Part shown: piece by piece, positions 23,362-34,261 of the stretch | Layout: each line of letters starts with the position of its first letter | Position numbering within the stretch: position 1 is the stretch's first letter | From: Rostrohypoxylon terebratum | Lineage: Eukaryota > Ascomycota > Sordariomycetes > Xylariales > Hypoxylaceae | Length of the DNA stretch: 64,000 nt | Direction: 5' to 3' | NCBI GenBank assembly: GCA_022497145.1 | Contig: MU385884.1 | Location: forward strand, 186,001-250,000 | Made by a program: the position numbers and the translations under genes | Notes under the pieces: generated by a model | What the model saw: the letters and a program-made list of their open reading frames with translations, nothing else | What the model was told of the DNA's origin: nothing | Databases searched by the model: none

Positions 23362-26300
23362 TCGATCCGATATGGGAAAGCGGCGGACAGGAGGAGGCCA
23401 TACGAATTAATTAATTGCGAGCATATGACGGAAGAGTAGACGGCAGGGCGCGTCTTGTGTCTAACATGAGATCGGGATTGAGATTGAGATTGATATGACC
23501 AAGTTATTCCTAATTTTAGAAAGAATCTTAGAATTTTGCGAGTTGTTTCGCGAAGTTCCCGGGAGCTTTGAAGAGCTTTGGGAGAGCTTTGGAGAGATTC
23601 GAGGTGGACTCGAAGAAAGCTTCCAAGGGTTCCAAGGTTGTTGGGGTCGGTAGAAGCGCCTTGGCCCCGCACTTTTCTTGCCTCCACTGCCTCCAGAGTC
23701 CAGGGTTCCTTGCACTGTCTAAGCTGGAAGCTTAACGTTGTCAGGGCTGTCAAGGGGTAGGGTAGGGGAGGGTAGGGGTACCAATGCACCAATGGTCCAA
23801 TGGTCCAATGTTTGGAAGTTTTTCGAATGAGGTAACATGTACGTCAATGTACGCAAATTCGAGGGCAACTGCGAGTGAATTATTTATGGTGTAATACCTA
23901 GATCATGTCTAGTAGAGACCTCGGATCGATTAGAAAAGATATCACGTGATGGTAATGGTATTAAGTTTTCGATTGTACAATACAGTAGGCACTTACGACC
24001 TGAAACCAGGTAGGTCTTACCTACATTATATTTCTCTAATGGAACAACTGCCACTGTCAACCTTGGAAGTTCCTTGAAAGCTTCAATGTTCTTTTTCTCA
24101 ATACTTTCTTTCCTTCACATCCCCACATCCCGCGATCGGGGGCCGTTGGAAGGAAAACCACGCTTTATGGGAACAAACCGGAACACACCAACCAACCACT
24201 AACCATGAGGTCCATCATCATCATCGCTACCACCTTAACTGCCACATTCATCAACCGACGCTACGTCTTTATTTCCCCTATTCGACCAGGTAGTAAGTGT
24301 GATACGGGGACCGGGATTCGCTCACATCACATTGCCAGGACTCGACAACAGAAGGTCCATGGATATCTAAGGTACTCAGAGTCTTAGAATTACTAAGTTC
24401 TGCAGTGGCCGTCCGATCTTTCTAGGCGATGCTACTGTTTTACCAACTAACGCCGATTCGTTGGCTTTTTCTTCGACATACATACCTACCTCTGACCTAC
24501 CTAACGTGATTAACCAGGGACCCGTAATCAGCCCTCGCTTGGTTGCTTACTTGACACATTCCTCATCCGGTCTTAACATTTCATACTGATATCCATCCTT
24601 AGTACCTTCTAGCAGTCAGAAAAGAAGGAGACCTTAAGGCCCAATCCGCTCGCCGTCAACAGTTTCTAATTGACTTATCCTTATACCAACTAGGAAAAGT
24701 GTAGAGCACGAGAGCCTACCGCATACACAACCTTGAAGCCGGTTGTAGCTGAGACTCGGATGGGAAAGGAATACGCAACATTGTTGGTGAGAGGGACGAA
24801 TCCCGTGCTCATGTAGCTTGTCTGCAAGACAACCTCAAATTCGGAGCTGAAGCTGAACCGGCCACGCGGAGACTACAAAGCTGGCGATTGGGCATTCCAC
24901 ATTACTGCAGGCTCATGACTTCGACCACTCAAACTTGCGCATCAATTGTCATCGATAAGGATACACCGTTTCCCGTGTCACGCAATACAAGTTTCACATT
25001 AGTCGCGTGAAGTTGGTGTTTAGGGCTGTAGTAAGACAAACCAACTCTACCTACACACACGCACGCACACACACTATTAAGAGGCAAATTAGCGGCTATC
25101 GATGCAATCCCGCATACATTCTCCCACCCGCATTACTACTACCTAGGTCCTATGTCCTATGTAGGTAGACAAGCGCCACGCATCCTACGCAGCCGCCTGA
25201 AGCAGGGACCGGAATCACGGTTAACTTGCGTTAGCCATCGCATCGAAGCTTACTTGTTACCAGCTACCTATCGCGGTAACCAAGTCCGTAGCTAGGTACC
25301 AACCTATGACATATGTTTTATCTTAGGACCGACCCTTTTGAAAGAGGAAGAATTCGTTGAGATTTGGGGCTGAAGCCTGAGGGCGATATCTCGTCATGGT
25401 TTCTCCGTTGCCTACCATTTGCCACCCTGCCACCCTGCCACCCATTTACCAGCTAGCCAAGTAGCAAGATCTAGACGATCGATTCTAGGTATAGAACCTT
25501 ACGTTGTCAGTTCCGTCACTGACTTTGGTCTTTGTTATCGAATGGAGAAATTCTTCAGAGTATCGCCGGACGTATGTCAAGACGGCATTTTCTAGTTTAC
25601 TATGTTTGTCGTCGCATTATCATTGCAAATTTCTGCTATAGTTACCAGTTTAAGAAAAGAAGAATACGACACTCGAGTACGGTTTAAACTAAAATGCGAC
25701 ATTTTCGATTCCGGATCGGCCACTCTGAGCAATTTCAAATTGCGTGTACTATCTAGTCTCGTCAACACTTCCAAGTTGTAAATTAAAATCCGGCGCGGAA
25801 ACGAGATCACCAATGAGACTCTTCAACATCACATCGTATCGTATTTACGACTACGAGAGTAAAGTGTCGAACTCGATTGACATTGCTACAATACCTCAGA
25901 CGAAATCAAAGCCATCTACATGATTCGCGTTCCATGCTAGAATATGCTCGTACAGCTACATGTTAGAGCAACAGACGGTCGGGCAAGAAATTAGCCCACG
26001 CCGTGAATTAATTCACCGCGTTGCCCCGAAAAAAGTGGACGGTTCCCGCGGAATTTATGCATTGCTGGTGTTGGCTCGCCCTAAATCCGCTTACGACCGG
26101 TGCTAGACTTGCGATATACGCATACGACTCCCCTGAGCAGCCTAGCGAGGCGGTGATCTCGCAGTAGGCTAGCGTCAGCTTTCATCAAACTAATTCTATA
26201 GGGCTGAAAATCTGAAAACCGTAATCTTAAGCTGACTCAAGTAAATCCGATGATAGTTGCATAAAAGCCGTGATGTTCGTAGACTTATGTTATGGAGATG

Positions 26301-26494
26301 GTCTTCTACTAAGCGTTGATGACATTTCGCAGCATTCCAATATTTAAAAGTGATCAAATCAGATTTTCTTATAAAAAAAATTCTTTGACTATAAGATACT
26401 TAACAAGGCCAATATTGTCGACATCGAGTCCTACCACTCCTCATATTAGCACTTTTTTCCTCATTTCAAGAACGTATCTTGGCCATTCACTAAA
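23362..26494. other. 3.1-kb divergent spacer
   Basis: Promoter region shared by the zinc-cluster regulator (minus) and the Rossmann-protein gene (plus). It contains CA-rich tracts near 25060, CCTAGGTCCTATGTCCTATGT motifs at 25141-25166 and a perfect 14-bp palindrome at 26003-26016. A 60-codon frame at 24205-24387 starts with a hydrophobic stretch but has no further support. Confidence 0.55.
26003..26016. promoter_or_regulatory. 14-bp perfect palindrome GTGAATTAATTCAC
   Basis: This self-complementary site, flanked by GCC on the left and CGC on the right, lies about 0.48 kb upstream of the Rossmann-protein start codon and 2.6 kb upstream of the zinc-cluster gene. Symmetric sites of this kind are often bound by dimeric regulators. 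No factor is assigned. Confidence 0.3.
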
Positions 26495-27319
26495 ATGCAT
26501 GTTATACTTACCGGAGCGACTGGCCTCGTAGGCTCAGGGGTCCTCGACGCCATGATCAAGATGAAGGATATCAACAAGATCTCTATCCTCAGCCGACGAC
26601 CGGTTAAGATGGCCGAGGATGCTAAAGACCCTCGAATCAACGTCATAATCCATAAAGACTTCGAGAGTTACGATTCAGAGCTACTCAATCAACTCAAGGG
26701 CGCTACTGGGTGCGTATGGGCCCTGGGTATCAGTCAAACTCAAGTTGGTAAAGAGTAAGTTAAAGATGCGACTCCAGCATAATGAATTCAAAATCGGCTA
26801 ACCGTTCCACTTAGGGAATACGTAAAAATAACCAAAGATTACGCGTTAGCAGCCTCAAAGGCTTTCCAAACACTAGCGTCGGAACAGGAGCCGTTCAACT
26901 TCGTGTATGTCTCGGGCAATGGCGCCACAACGCAGCCAGGCAGGTTCTCTGCCATATTCGCCAGGGTCAAGGGGGAGACGGAGCTGGCGCTGGCCGAGAT
27001 GCGCAAGGCAAACCCGTTCTATCACGCAAGTTCCGTCCGCCCGGCATTCATCGATGCAGCGAGGCATGATGCTATCAAGCCCTATATCCCGACCCAACCT
27101 TTTGCCATCAGGGTTACCGGAGCTACCTTGGGGCCCGCTGTTAGGTATGGCCTGCCGTCGTTCTGGAGTCCTACGGCAGAACTAGGTCAGTTCTTGACGG
27201 AGATGGCGATGGGTCGGTATAAGGATCAGTTCAAGGCTAGCGATATCCAGATGGAGGGGGAATTTCCCATACTAGAGAACTCGGCGTTTAGGCGGATGGC
27301 GGGTCTCGACCGTAAATGA
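26495..27319 (+). CDS. NAD(P)-binding Rossmann protein, SDR-extended / HTATIP2-like, 2 exons
   Basis: Exons are 26495-26754 and 26815-27319; the 60-bp intron has GTAAGT and TTAG ends, and the joined protein is 254 aa. The N-terminus MHVILTGATGLVGSGVLDAM carries the Gly-x2-Gly-x2-Gly dinucleotide loop. Further features are SILSRRPVKM (start of beta-2 with basic residues, favouring NADPH), GCVWALGISQTQ, and FNFVYVSGNGATTQPGRFSAIFARVKGETE, where a Tyr-x3-Lys catalytic pair is not evident. VRPAFID lies near the end. This matches the small nucleoside-diphosphate-sugar epimerase-like or HTATIP2/Fmp52-like group common in fungi. A true enzymatic reaction is not established for most members. Codon use and length look normal and the gene looks intact. 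Confidence 0.8.
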
Positions 27320-27535
27320 AGAAAGACAGTGTGGTGGTTTTTGTGCTGATCTTAGCGAAGAGGCGTCTACTGATCTTACGCCTAGAATTTCTGTTGTATA
27401 GTACTACTAGCATTTAGGCAGGCTGGCGGGCTATGTCCTCTGCATTTACCCCTTATTATTTAATTCCCCACCCATTATTATTCCCACGTCTAGCTATTCA
27501 GGTCTTATGTACCTACCTAGGTTAGGTCCTAAGTA

Positions 27536-29522
27536 TTAATATTCAAAACGCCACCTCGGGTCTGAATCTCCCCGCCAGTCTGGAATTTCCCCAACATGTT
27601 TTATTTCTTCCGCTACCGCATCTCGCCTTTCATTTTCCCTCTTCAACTTGATCCCCAAAAAAGTCACGACCACCGCGTTAGCGACGAGATACGCAAGGGC
27701 CAACGAATGGCCTACGATGAACCTCGGGCCGTCGCTAGAACGATACAACTGCGTGCCCAATACGGCGCCTAAGTTTCCGATGCTGATCTGCATGGCATTG
27801 CCGATGGCTCGCTTGGTCTGTCCGGACACATTGATAGCGGGCCACGACAGCACCAAAGCCGTAGCCGGGTAGATTCCTCCCGCCGCGAAGAACACGCCGA
27901 CATAACTAACTCCTGGTCTGCCGGCTGGATCGGTGTTGCTGAGCAGTATGGCATAACCGATAGCCGCGAATATGGCCGAGCCGCCGATGAAGATCGCCCT
28001 CTGGCCGAGCCGCTCGGAAAGAACAGCTATCGTGACGGTCGTGATGAAGGCGAAGGCGTAAGGGGGCACAGTAAGCAACTGTGCAGTTGCAGCTGTATAG
28101 CCGAGATTAGATATAATGGTAGGCTGCCAAAAAGCGAATTAGTATTTTTTTCATACACCGATGCCGCCGGATGTCACGTACGAGGAATAGAGATAATGTG
28201 TAGAGAGGCAAGCTCATGGTATGAAAACCCAAGCCATAAAGCCAACAATTCGAATCCTTCAGCGCCTCCATCACAGCCCCCCACGTAAATCTCTCGTCGT
28301 GGGTTGCGTCACTATCGGCTGCTAAGCGCTGGTGAATGAACTTCCGTTCATCTTCGCTGATGAACTTGGAAGTGTCCGGGTAGTTGTGTATGAAGCCATA
28401 CGCCGCCGCAGCTACGAGAACTGTAAGGATACCCTCCTATTTTTGACGAATTAGAGGTGCTGCTAGTGAGTAGTTAGACATGGCGATGCTACGAACCAAG
28501 ATAAAGATCCAGCGCCATCCATTCGGCCACACGATGCCTCCCATTCTCCCGATGCCCTATCTCTATATCAGCATAGAGATTACCGCAAAATAGAGTCGGG
28601 TTATACAAACGTAAGCTAAGATACCGCCGAACGCGCCAGCCAAAGACGCCGCGCTGAAGAAAAGCGATATACGGTATTGTCGCTCCCGTCTTTTATACCA
28701 CATGGAGAAGTAAAACACGACCCCTGGGAATAGTCCGCTTTCAGCCTGGTTCACGTTAATATAGAACAAGGGATGTTGAGACCATGGTCTGGGGGAAGAG
28801 GGCTTCTATCCGAAGCCACATGATCACATGGAAGATTTTGTCACATACTGAGAGCTTTTATTAGCCTTTCGGGAGAGAAAACAGACGGACGTGGGATACT
28901 TACCAACGCCTAGGAAGAACCTGACCACGAGGAATCCTGCCAGGTTATAGACAATACCAGTCAAAGTCGCGACGATGCCCCACACAATGGTCAATGTCGG
29001 CAGCCAGATGCGTGGTGTGGTACGCTTGAGGATTATGTTACAAGGGATCTATGGCTCAATCAATACTTATAGTTCGTTCTATGGTATGTCGAGATCTTGT
29101 GGTGTTCATTGATAACATCCTACCTCAAATAGTACGTATCCCACGAAATACAGCGTTAATCCGGTAAGATATTGGTTTCCGGCTGTATCAGAGGTCAGTC
29201 AGCAACAACAAACAACACTTTTAAGGCTTACTCACTTATATGTACATCGTTGAGGAGGCCTTCGATACGAGCATTGCCAACTACGAAGCAGATCAGCAAA
29301 CACACATAAACTCGAGCCTTTGGTCAGGGGAGTTGGATCGTAATTACCATTGCTTCGATCAAGAAAGGACAAGAGATACAAGATTCCCACGGCAGGCAAG
29401 AGCTGGAAGTCTAGTTTTCTCAGCAGCGCTCTCTCATCGATACTAGCAGAACCTCCAGTCTCGGAATCTGAGGCGCCGGAGTTGTCTCCGCCGACATCTT
29501 GCATTGCGCTTTTCTCGGCCAT
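27536..29522 (-). CDS. Dal5-type MFS permease, 8 exons, one doubtful junction
   Basis: Second small-anion/vitamin-type symporter. Exons in transcript order are 29348-29522, 29236-29280, 29124-29182, 29048 to about 28908, 28611-28745, 28497-28556, 28182-28436 and 27536-28123. Joined this way the protein is about 485 aa. Family marks are LSFLDRSNVGNARIEGL, FVGYVLFEIPCNIILKR, TPRIWLPTLTIVWGIVATLTG, AESGLFPGVVFYFSMWY, NGWRWIFILEG, WLYGLGFHTMSLPLYTLSLFLPTIISNLGY and a C-terminal half with QTKRAIGNAMQISIGNLGAVLG. The fourth intron is a problem: the strong donor GTAAGT at 28903 throws exon 5 out of frame with its only sensible acceptor. A weak GTTGGT donor 4 nt upstream keeps frame but drops one conserved residue. 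The gene may therefore be mis-spliced, use a rare splice site, or carry an indel. Confidence 0.8.
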
Positions 29523-30593
29523 TCTAATGAAGGGCGAGCTTGATCGACAGAGGATATAGAAGAAAAGAAAAGAAGGATATAGCAAGATGTAGGTGCTTAG
29601 ATAGGTAGGCACTAGGTAAGTAACCAAGAAAATCTCATACGAATTCTAAGAGTTCGCTCGTCGATCAAGACACCTGGGTCCTAGGTCCTAGGTATTTACC
29701 TAGCTGAGGTGACTCGCAGATAAAACTGCAGGACATCGATGAGAGCCATGGCCCTGGTCCATGGCATCATAACAACGATGACTGAGTTGAGATAGCTTGT
29801 AGATAGCTCACGCCAGCTTTAGGAAGACCAAGCCGAATCTGGGACGTCTTTTAGTGTCGTGATTGGCGAGTTCAACGAATCGGGCGGATCACGACATACT
29901 CACCCTGTTTGACGTGACAAGCTACCCCTTCGTTTATCAAGTATGGTATATCGTCATTTGCCCATTTCATTTCTATATAGGATTTATGGATCCTTTTTGG
30001 ATCTTATCATCGCTACCGGATTCTTTGACATATAAAGATGCTTATTTATGTTTATTATAGTGATTTTTCTTGAACACTCGTTCGTTTTTAATGAAATCTA
30101 TATCTTAGGTTAGTTAAATATTAAATTACAAGTACTTAAAGTATCAAGTATCATCTACGTAAGTCGAGTTTTTATACTAACAATCATTGTTGCTAATTGT
30201 ATGACTTGAGATTTCGAAAAGCTTTGTATAGGTAATGATAATCGTCATAAAGAAAAATCGCCGAGGCCATCTTTTTCATCAACTTTAAGTACCTAAGACT
30301 TAAGTAGTCTTCGGAATGGGCTGCTAATTTTTTACCCGAGGTTATTTAAAACGACGACGATATGGATTAGCTTTACATTTGCGGCTTAAAAAGGTTATAT
30401 TAATATATAGGTAGGCAAGGAAAATACAGGAAAAAGGTGTCACCTATTATACACACTTAAGTCTTAAGTTTATAGATGCCATGCGGGGAAAAATATAGGG
30501 CTATTCTGCACCCCGTGGGAAAAGCTTTTGTCTATGTAGCGGCGCTTTCAGCACCTGGGGCCCGACGCGCTTCGGCCGTCCGGCGTACGGTTA

Positions 30594-30643
30594 NNNNNNN
30601 NNNNNNNNNNNNNNNNNNNNNNNNNNNNNNNNNNNNNNNNNNN
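30594..30643. other. assembly gap (50 N)
   Basis: Exactly 50 undetermined bases, a round number typical of a placeholder rather than a measured gap size. Confidence 0.95.
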
Positions 30644-30669
30644 CGCGGGTAAACGGCGGGAGTAACTAT
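30644..30669 (+). rRNA. fragment of large-subunit (28S) rRNA core
   Basis: The 26 bases directly right of the gap, including GGTAAACGGCGGGAGTAACT, are identical to the near-universal eukaryotic large-subunit rRNA segment that precedes the conserved CTCTCTTAAGG in domain IV. Agreement stops at 30670, and ordinary spacer with CCTAGG motifs follows. It is therefore a broken relic or a chimeric contig end, not a working gene. The identification is from memory of the conserved rRNA, not from a search. Confidence 0.6.
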
Positions 30670-31020
30670 AACTACCTAGGTCCTACCTAGTAAAGTCTAA
30701 AGTAGCCTTAGGTGAGTACTAAGTAGGTATTAATGTGATTAATACTACTAGGTATGACTAAAACCTTTGGGGGGAAGGCCCTGGAGCTGACCCCTCAGCC
30801 CCTCCAATGCTCCAATGACGCCCTGCAAGTGGGTTATTCCTGTTATTCCTAAACTGCATGAAGGGCGCGGTGCAATGTCACCAATATTTAAAGAGGCTAG
30901 GCATCATAGTGTTAGAAATTCGTCGTGTCAACTCATCTAGATCGTGCCTATCTCCCCTCCCTCCTCCCCCCCCAAAAGGATCCCTCTTCGGCTCTAAGAC
31001 CTTGGGGCCTAACTTCTACA

Positions 31021-31642
31021 ATGGCGCCAGCTCCCCGCAAAGTTCGACATGCTCATCGAGCAGGTATGACTAGCAATAGCTATCCCTAATATCACACTAT
31101 CGCAAGGGATTCTGACAGGACTACCTCGGATAGATGTTCTAACCATCCTTGAGATGATCCGGGAGCTGGCCGACTACGAGCATGAACTCGATGCTGTCGA
31201 AGCAACCGAGACAACGCTGCTGAATACCATAGCCTTCGCCCCTGACAACGTCGACTCGACCTCTACTGCCCCAAACACGGAGCCTACGTCACCGTCTAGA
31301 CCAGCGCGTTGCCTTCTCCTATTCAACGAGGAAGGTAAACCAGCTGGTATGGCGTTATACTTTTATAACTATAGCACGTGGCGAGCAAAAGCTGGTATCT
31401 ACCTCGAGGACTTGTATGTCCGGCCGACAGAACGGAAGAAGGGGTATGGGAAGAAACTGCTCGTCGAGTTGGCGAAGGAGGTGGTCGCGACAAACGGCGG
31501 CAGGCTGGAGTGGAGCGTGCTGAAGTGGAACGAGCCGAGCATCAAGTTCTACGAATCGATCGGAGCTAAGCCAATGGACGAATGGGTTGGCATGCGAGTC
31601 GATCGTGAGGGCCTGACGAAGTTGGCTGGTCTTTTGGACTAG
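31021..31642 (+). CDS. GNAT N-acetyltransferase, diamine/thialysine acetyltransferase-like, 2 exons
   Basis: Exons are 31021-31063 and 31119-31642; the 55-bp intron has a GTATGA donor and an ACAG acceptor. The joined protein has 188 aa. The N-terminal beta-strand and helix read VRHAHRAGLPRIDVLTILEM followed by IRELADYEHELDAVEAT, the hallmark start of the spermidine/spermine (SSAT) group. Acetyl-CoA binding motif A is IYLEDLYVRPTERKKGYGKKLL (Arg-x2-Gly-x-Gly loop). Motif B is LEWSVLKWNEPSIKFYESIGA. A Thr/Ser/Pro-rich insert (about residues 76-93) precedes RCLLLFNEEGKPAGMALYF. The likely substrate is a polyamine or lysine-like amine. The ATG at 31021 was chosen because it gives the complete first strand. 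The gene is tail-to-tail with the LYR-motif gene, 76 bp away. Confidence 0.85.
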
Positions 31643-31718
31643 GCTGGTCTGATCAGGAAGGCATATATTGTATGACCTTAACAGCTTGTAATCTTGTAGA
31701 ATGATTAAAGGCGTCTAC

Positions 31719-32801
31719 TCAAGTAGCGGCAGCTTTTCTTTCGCGAGCAGGTCGTATAGGTAGGCCGCGCTGGTCAACACCTTGGAAGAACTGCAAATCC
31801 TTGCTTCTAGGGCGAGATATCTGTGCCTGGTGGTTGCCCCAAGTGACGTTCCATTTCCCCGAGCGAAGGTTCTTCTCGACTACGGGCGAGGCTTGCCAGA
31901 CCGGAAGATATATGCCACGACGTAGCTTTCTTTGATTTAGTACTCGGACGCCGATTTTGCGGCCGTGCCCTCGAGGATCTTCATCCTCACCGCCGCTAAG
32001 ACTCTTCATCTTCCGGGAGTTTGGCCTCTCTATCATCCGCATCGGTTTGCTCACGAGGTTAGCCCAGAAGGGTAGCTTGTCGCTCGGGTCTATATCCGGA
32101 GGTGCGATCTGTTGTGCAACCGGCCTTCTTGAAGCCAACCTATAATGCTGGGGATTGGCTTCGCCTCGTGATAAAACACCTAACTGATCCCACTCTCCCC
32201 GAGGTAAGGGCGGTAATAACTGGCGTAGGACTTGAACCCAGTGTTTCTTTAATTTGTTCCGGGCCAACTTCTTGGATAACGGACGACCGAAACTATTCTC
32301 TGTCGGGATGACCTTCTGTGGATCGATTATTCGGCACATGTGGTAGGGTAGATCTCCGTCGCTTCGCTCGGTCTGCGATTGCGCGATGGCTCTGACTTTG
32401 GCCATATCCCAATTATTTATCCAGTCGTCGAATTCTTGTTCGTTTTTGATATTGGACAATATGGTTTTCTCGTCTAGTTCGGCGGAGGAAGCAGGAGGCT
32501 CGCTAGACAATTCGGATTTTCCTAGCAGACGACGTCGTTTCCCAGCTCTTCCCGTTGCCATGTAACATAGTCGTAGCAATCGTTTGACGTTGCCATCGTT
32601 GGCCGAGCGGAAATTTCGTAGGTGGTGGTGAGCGTCCTTGATGTAGCGCTTGGCGTCCTTCTTGTACTGACAGTCGCGATAACGAGCTTTTATGCGCGAA
32701 GTTACCCATGGTCTACAGAGAGCAGGGAGATATGTGGCTTCTCGTAGCAAGTGTCTGTATAGATGGAGTGGGGTGTTTGGGTGGGGGATTTGCAAGGGCA
32801 T
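31719..32801 (-). CDS. LYR-motif (Cup1/LYRM-like) mitochondrial protein
   Basis: Single-exon 360-aa basic protein. The N-terminus contains the Leu14-Tyr15-Arg16 tripeptide in LHLYRHLLREATYLP, then an Arg/Lys-rich helix (VTSRIKARYRDCQYKKDAKR), which is the LYRM fold signature. LYR proteins act in mitochondria through acyl carrier protein and iron-sulfur cluster handling or complex assembly. The long C-terminal part (about residues 110-360) is specific to fungi, Arg/Lys-rich, and has no motif I can name. The closest remembered family is the fungal Cup1-type LYR protein; this is a moderate-confidence match. The start is the first Met and leaves only 13 residues before the motif. It overlaps no other gene, and its 3' end is 76 bp from the acetyltransferase. 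Confidence 0.7.
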   Translation of the reverse strand: MPLQIPHPNTPLHLYRHLLREATYLPALCRPWVTSRIKARYRDCQYKKDAKRYIKDAHHHLRNFRSANDGNVKRLLRLCYMATGRAGKRRRLLGKSELSSEPPASSAELDEKTILSNIKNEQEFDDWINNWDMAKVRAIAQSQTERSDGDLPYHMCRIIDPQKVIPTENSFGRPLSKKLARNKLKKHWVQVLRQLLPPLPRGEWDQLGVLSRGEANPQHYRLASRRPVAQQIAPPDIDPSDKLPFWANLVSKPMRMIERPNSRKMKSLSGGEDEDPRGHGRKIGVRVLNQRKLRRGIYLPVWQASPVVEKNLRSGKWNVTWGNHQAQISRPRSKDLQFFQGVDQRGLPIRPARERKAAAT

Positions 32802-34261
32802 TGTGGTGGTTGTATGGATGTGAATGTGGTGAATGTGGTGAATGTGAAGTTATGAAATCGGTTTCTTGCTTCTAAAGTTCCAAAGTTCAAGAATAATACC
32901 TATCGATAATGTTACCCACTTTTTGTTTCTTCTTCTAATACAGGAAGTCTCGGTGAGTCGGCGCTGGCTGCCCCAATGGACCAATGGCGAGCAAAACGAT
33001 CAGGACGATCAGGACGATCACATCAATACGTAAATGCCCCACTTATAGACTCATAGCTTCTTACCTTATCTGGAAATGCCCCCTCACTTTAATTACACAA
33101 GAGTAGCAAGCCGAAGGAAAGCGGTCTGTGCATCGCCGTCGCGTCCACTGTAACTTTGTCCATTTTCCTTTTTTATTTTTTCCCTTTTTCCTCCGGCACG
33201 AGTCACGACTTCACGATTACACGATTACACGAAACTGACACGTCCCATATGGCTCGCCTTTCCACCATCCGCGCATCCAGACTCGACGCACTATTCCTAA
33301 TTCCTACCTTTTAATTGAATTCCAGTTGAGAGAAGTGAGACCTTGTTACCTCATACATCTCATACATCTCATACATCTCATACTATTCATACTGTCCTGT
33401 CCATATCTTCCGACTTTGGAACAGGGAATTAATAAGATCGTCGCAAATCGGCAAATCGCGAAAAATCGATTGACGAGAAATACACTACTTAGGACCTAGG
33501 TCCTTTTCCTTTTGGGTGCGCTTTAGGTCTTGATAATTATTATATGGATGCGAAGAAAGCGCGTCTCTTGGGTTTTATGGTCTAAAATACTTCGTACCTA
33601 GGTATCCATTCTATCCGTTTTACAGCATAGACCAAGGTCCCCAATATTTCCCGTTTCCCGTGTTTAAGCCATCGTTAATCCTGTCGTCAATCCATCTTTT
33701 CACAATCGCAACTATTAATATCATTATAAGGTATATCCTGTTATTTCTTCTTTTACTATTAATTCATTTTCATTTCCGTACTATCCTTATCCTTATCCTT
33801 ATCAATAGGTTCGAGGTCTTTTTTTTTTATCTCACACTCCGTCACTATCGGATTTGTATGGTGCGCATTGTCTGCACTGGCTAGGTGTAAACGGTATAAA
33901 CCCATCACCCATCCATGGATATTGACGCCGCCAAAATTATCGTCAACCCAACTTGAATCCCTTATTCCACCGACACCTCAAAACACATAAATAAACACTT
34001 TCTAAATCTACATTTACCACGTTTGCCTTGACCGTCAAATCGCAACTAACTTATCATTAACAAATTTAGTCAGTGCACGCATGCGACTTTTAATATCTTT
34101 TGTGTCGCATTCGCAGCATCATTACCTGATGTACTAAGAAGTAGAGAGGAAAAAAAAAAGCACGGCGGAATTATTTTTTTTCTCGTCGCAATCTTATTAT
34201 CATCCAAGCCCCGGAATTCTGCACCTCTCCTCGAATCCACCCCTGGTTAAGTTGTCCGCTG
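32802..34261. other. divergent promoter region
   Basis: Spacer between the LYR-protein gene and the APSES factor gene. It contains a CTCATACAT tandem repeat (33350-33383), a CCTTAT repeat (about 33782-33803), a T-run and long pyrimidine stretches, as expected of a 5' UTR and promoter. The 74-codon hydrophobic frame at 33660-33884 is an artefact of T-rich DNA. Confidence 0.6.

Larger units (their letters stand above)
29523..31020. other. intergenic spacer with scaffold gap
   Basis: Promoter of the permease, then an AT-rich stretch (29900-30480), then a GC-rich block of about 75 nt ending at a run of 50 N (30594-30643). A 26-nt large-subunit rRNA match begins immediately after the gap. CCTAGGTCCTAGGT motifs occur at 29678-29693 and 30675-30690. 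No protein-coding gene was recognised. Confidence 0.7.

Noticed and set aside
24205..24387. 60-codon frame starting MRSIIIIATTLTATFINRR
   Set aside because: The hydrophobic start comes from a repeated ATC tract and is too short and Thr/Arg-interrupted for a convincing signal peptide; no further exon found.
33660..33884. Hydrophobic 74-codon frame resembling a membrane peptide
   Set aside because: Lies in T-rich 5' DNA of the APSES gene; composition explains it.
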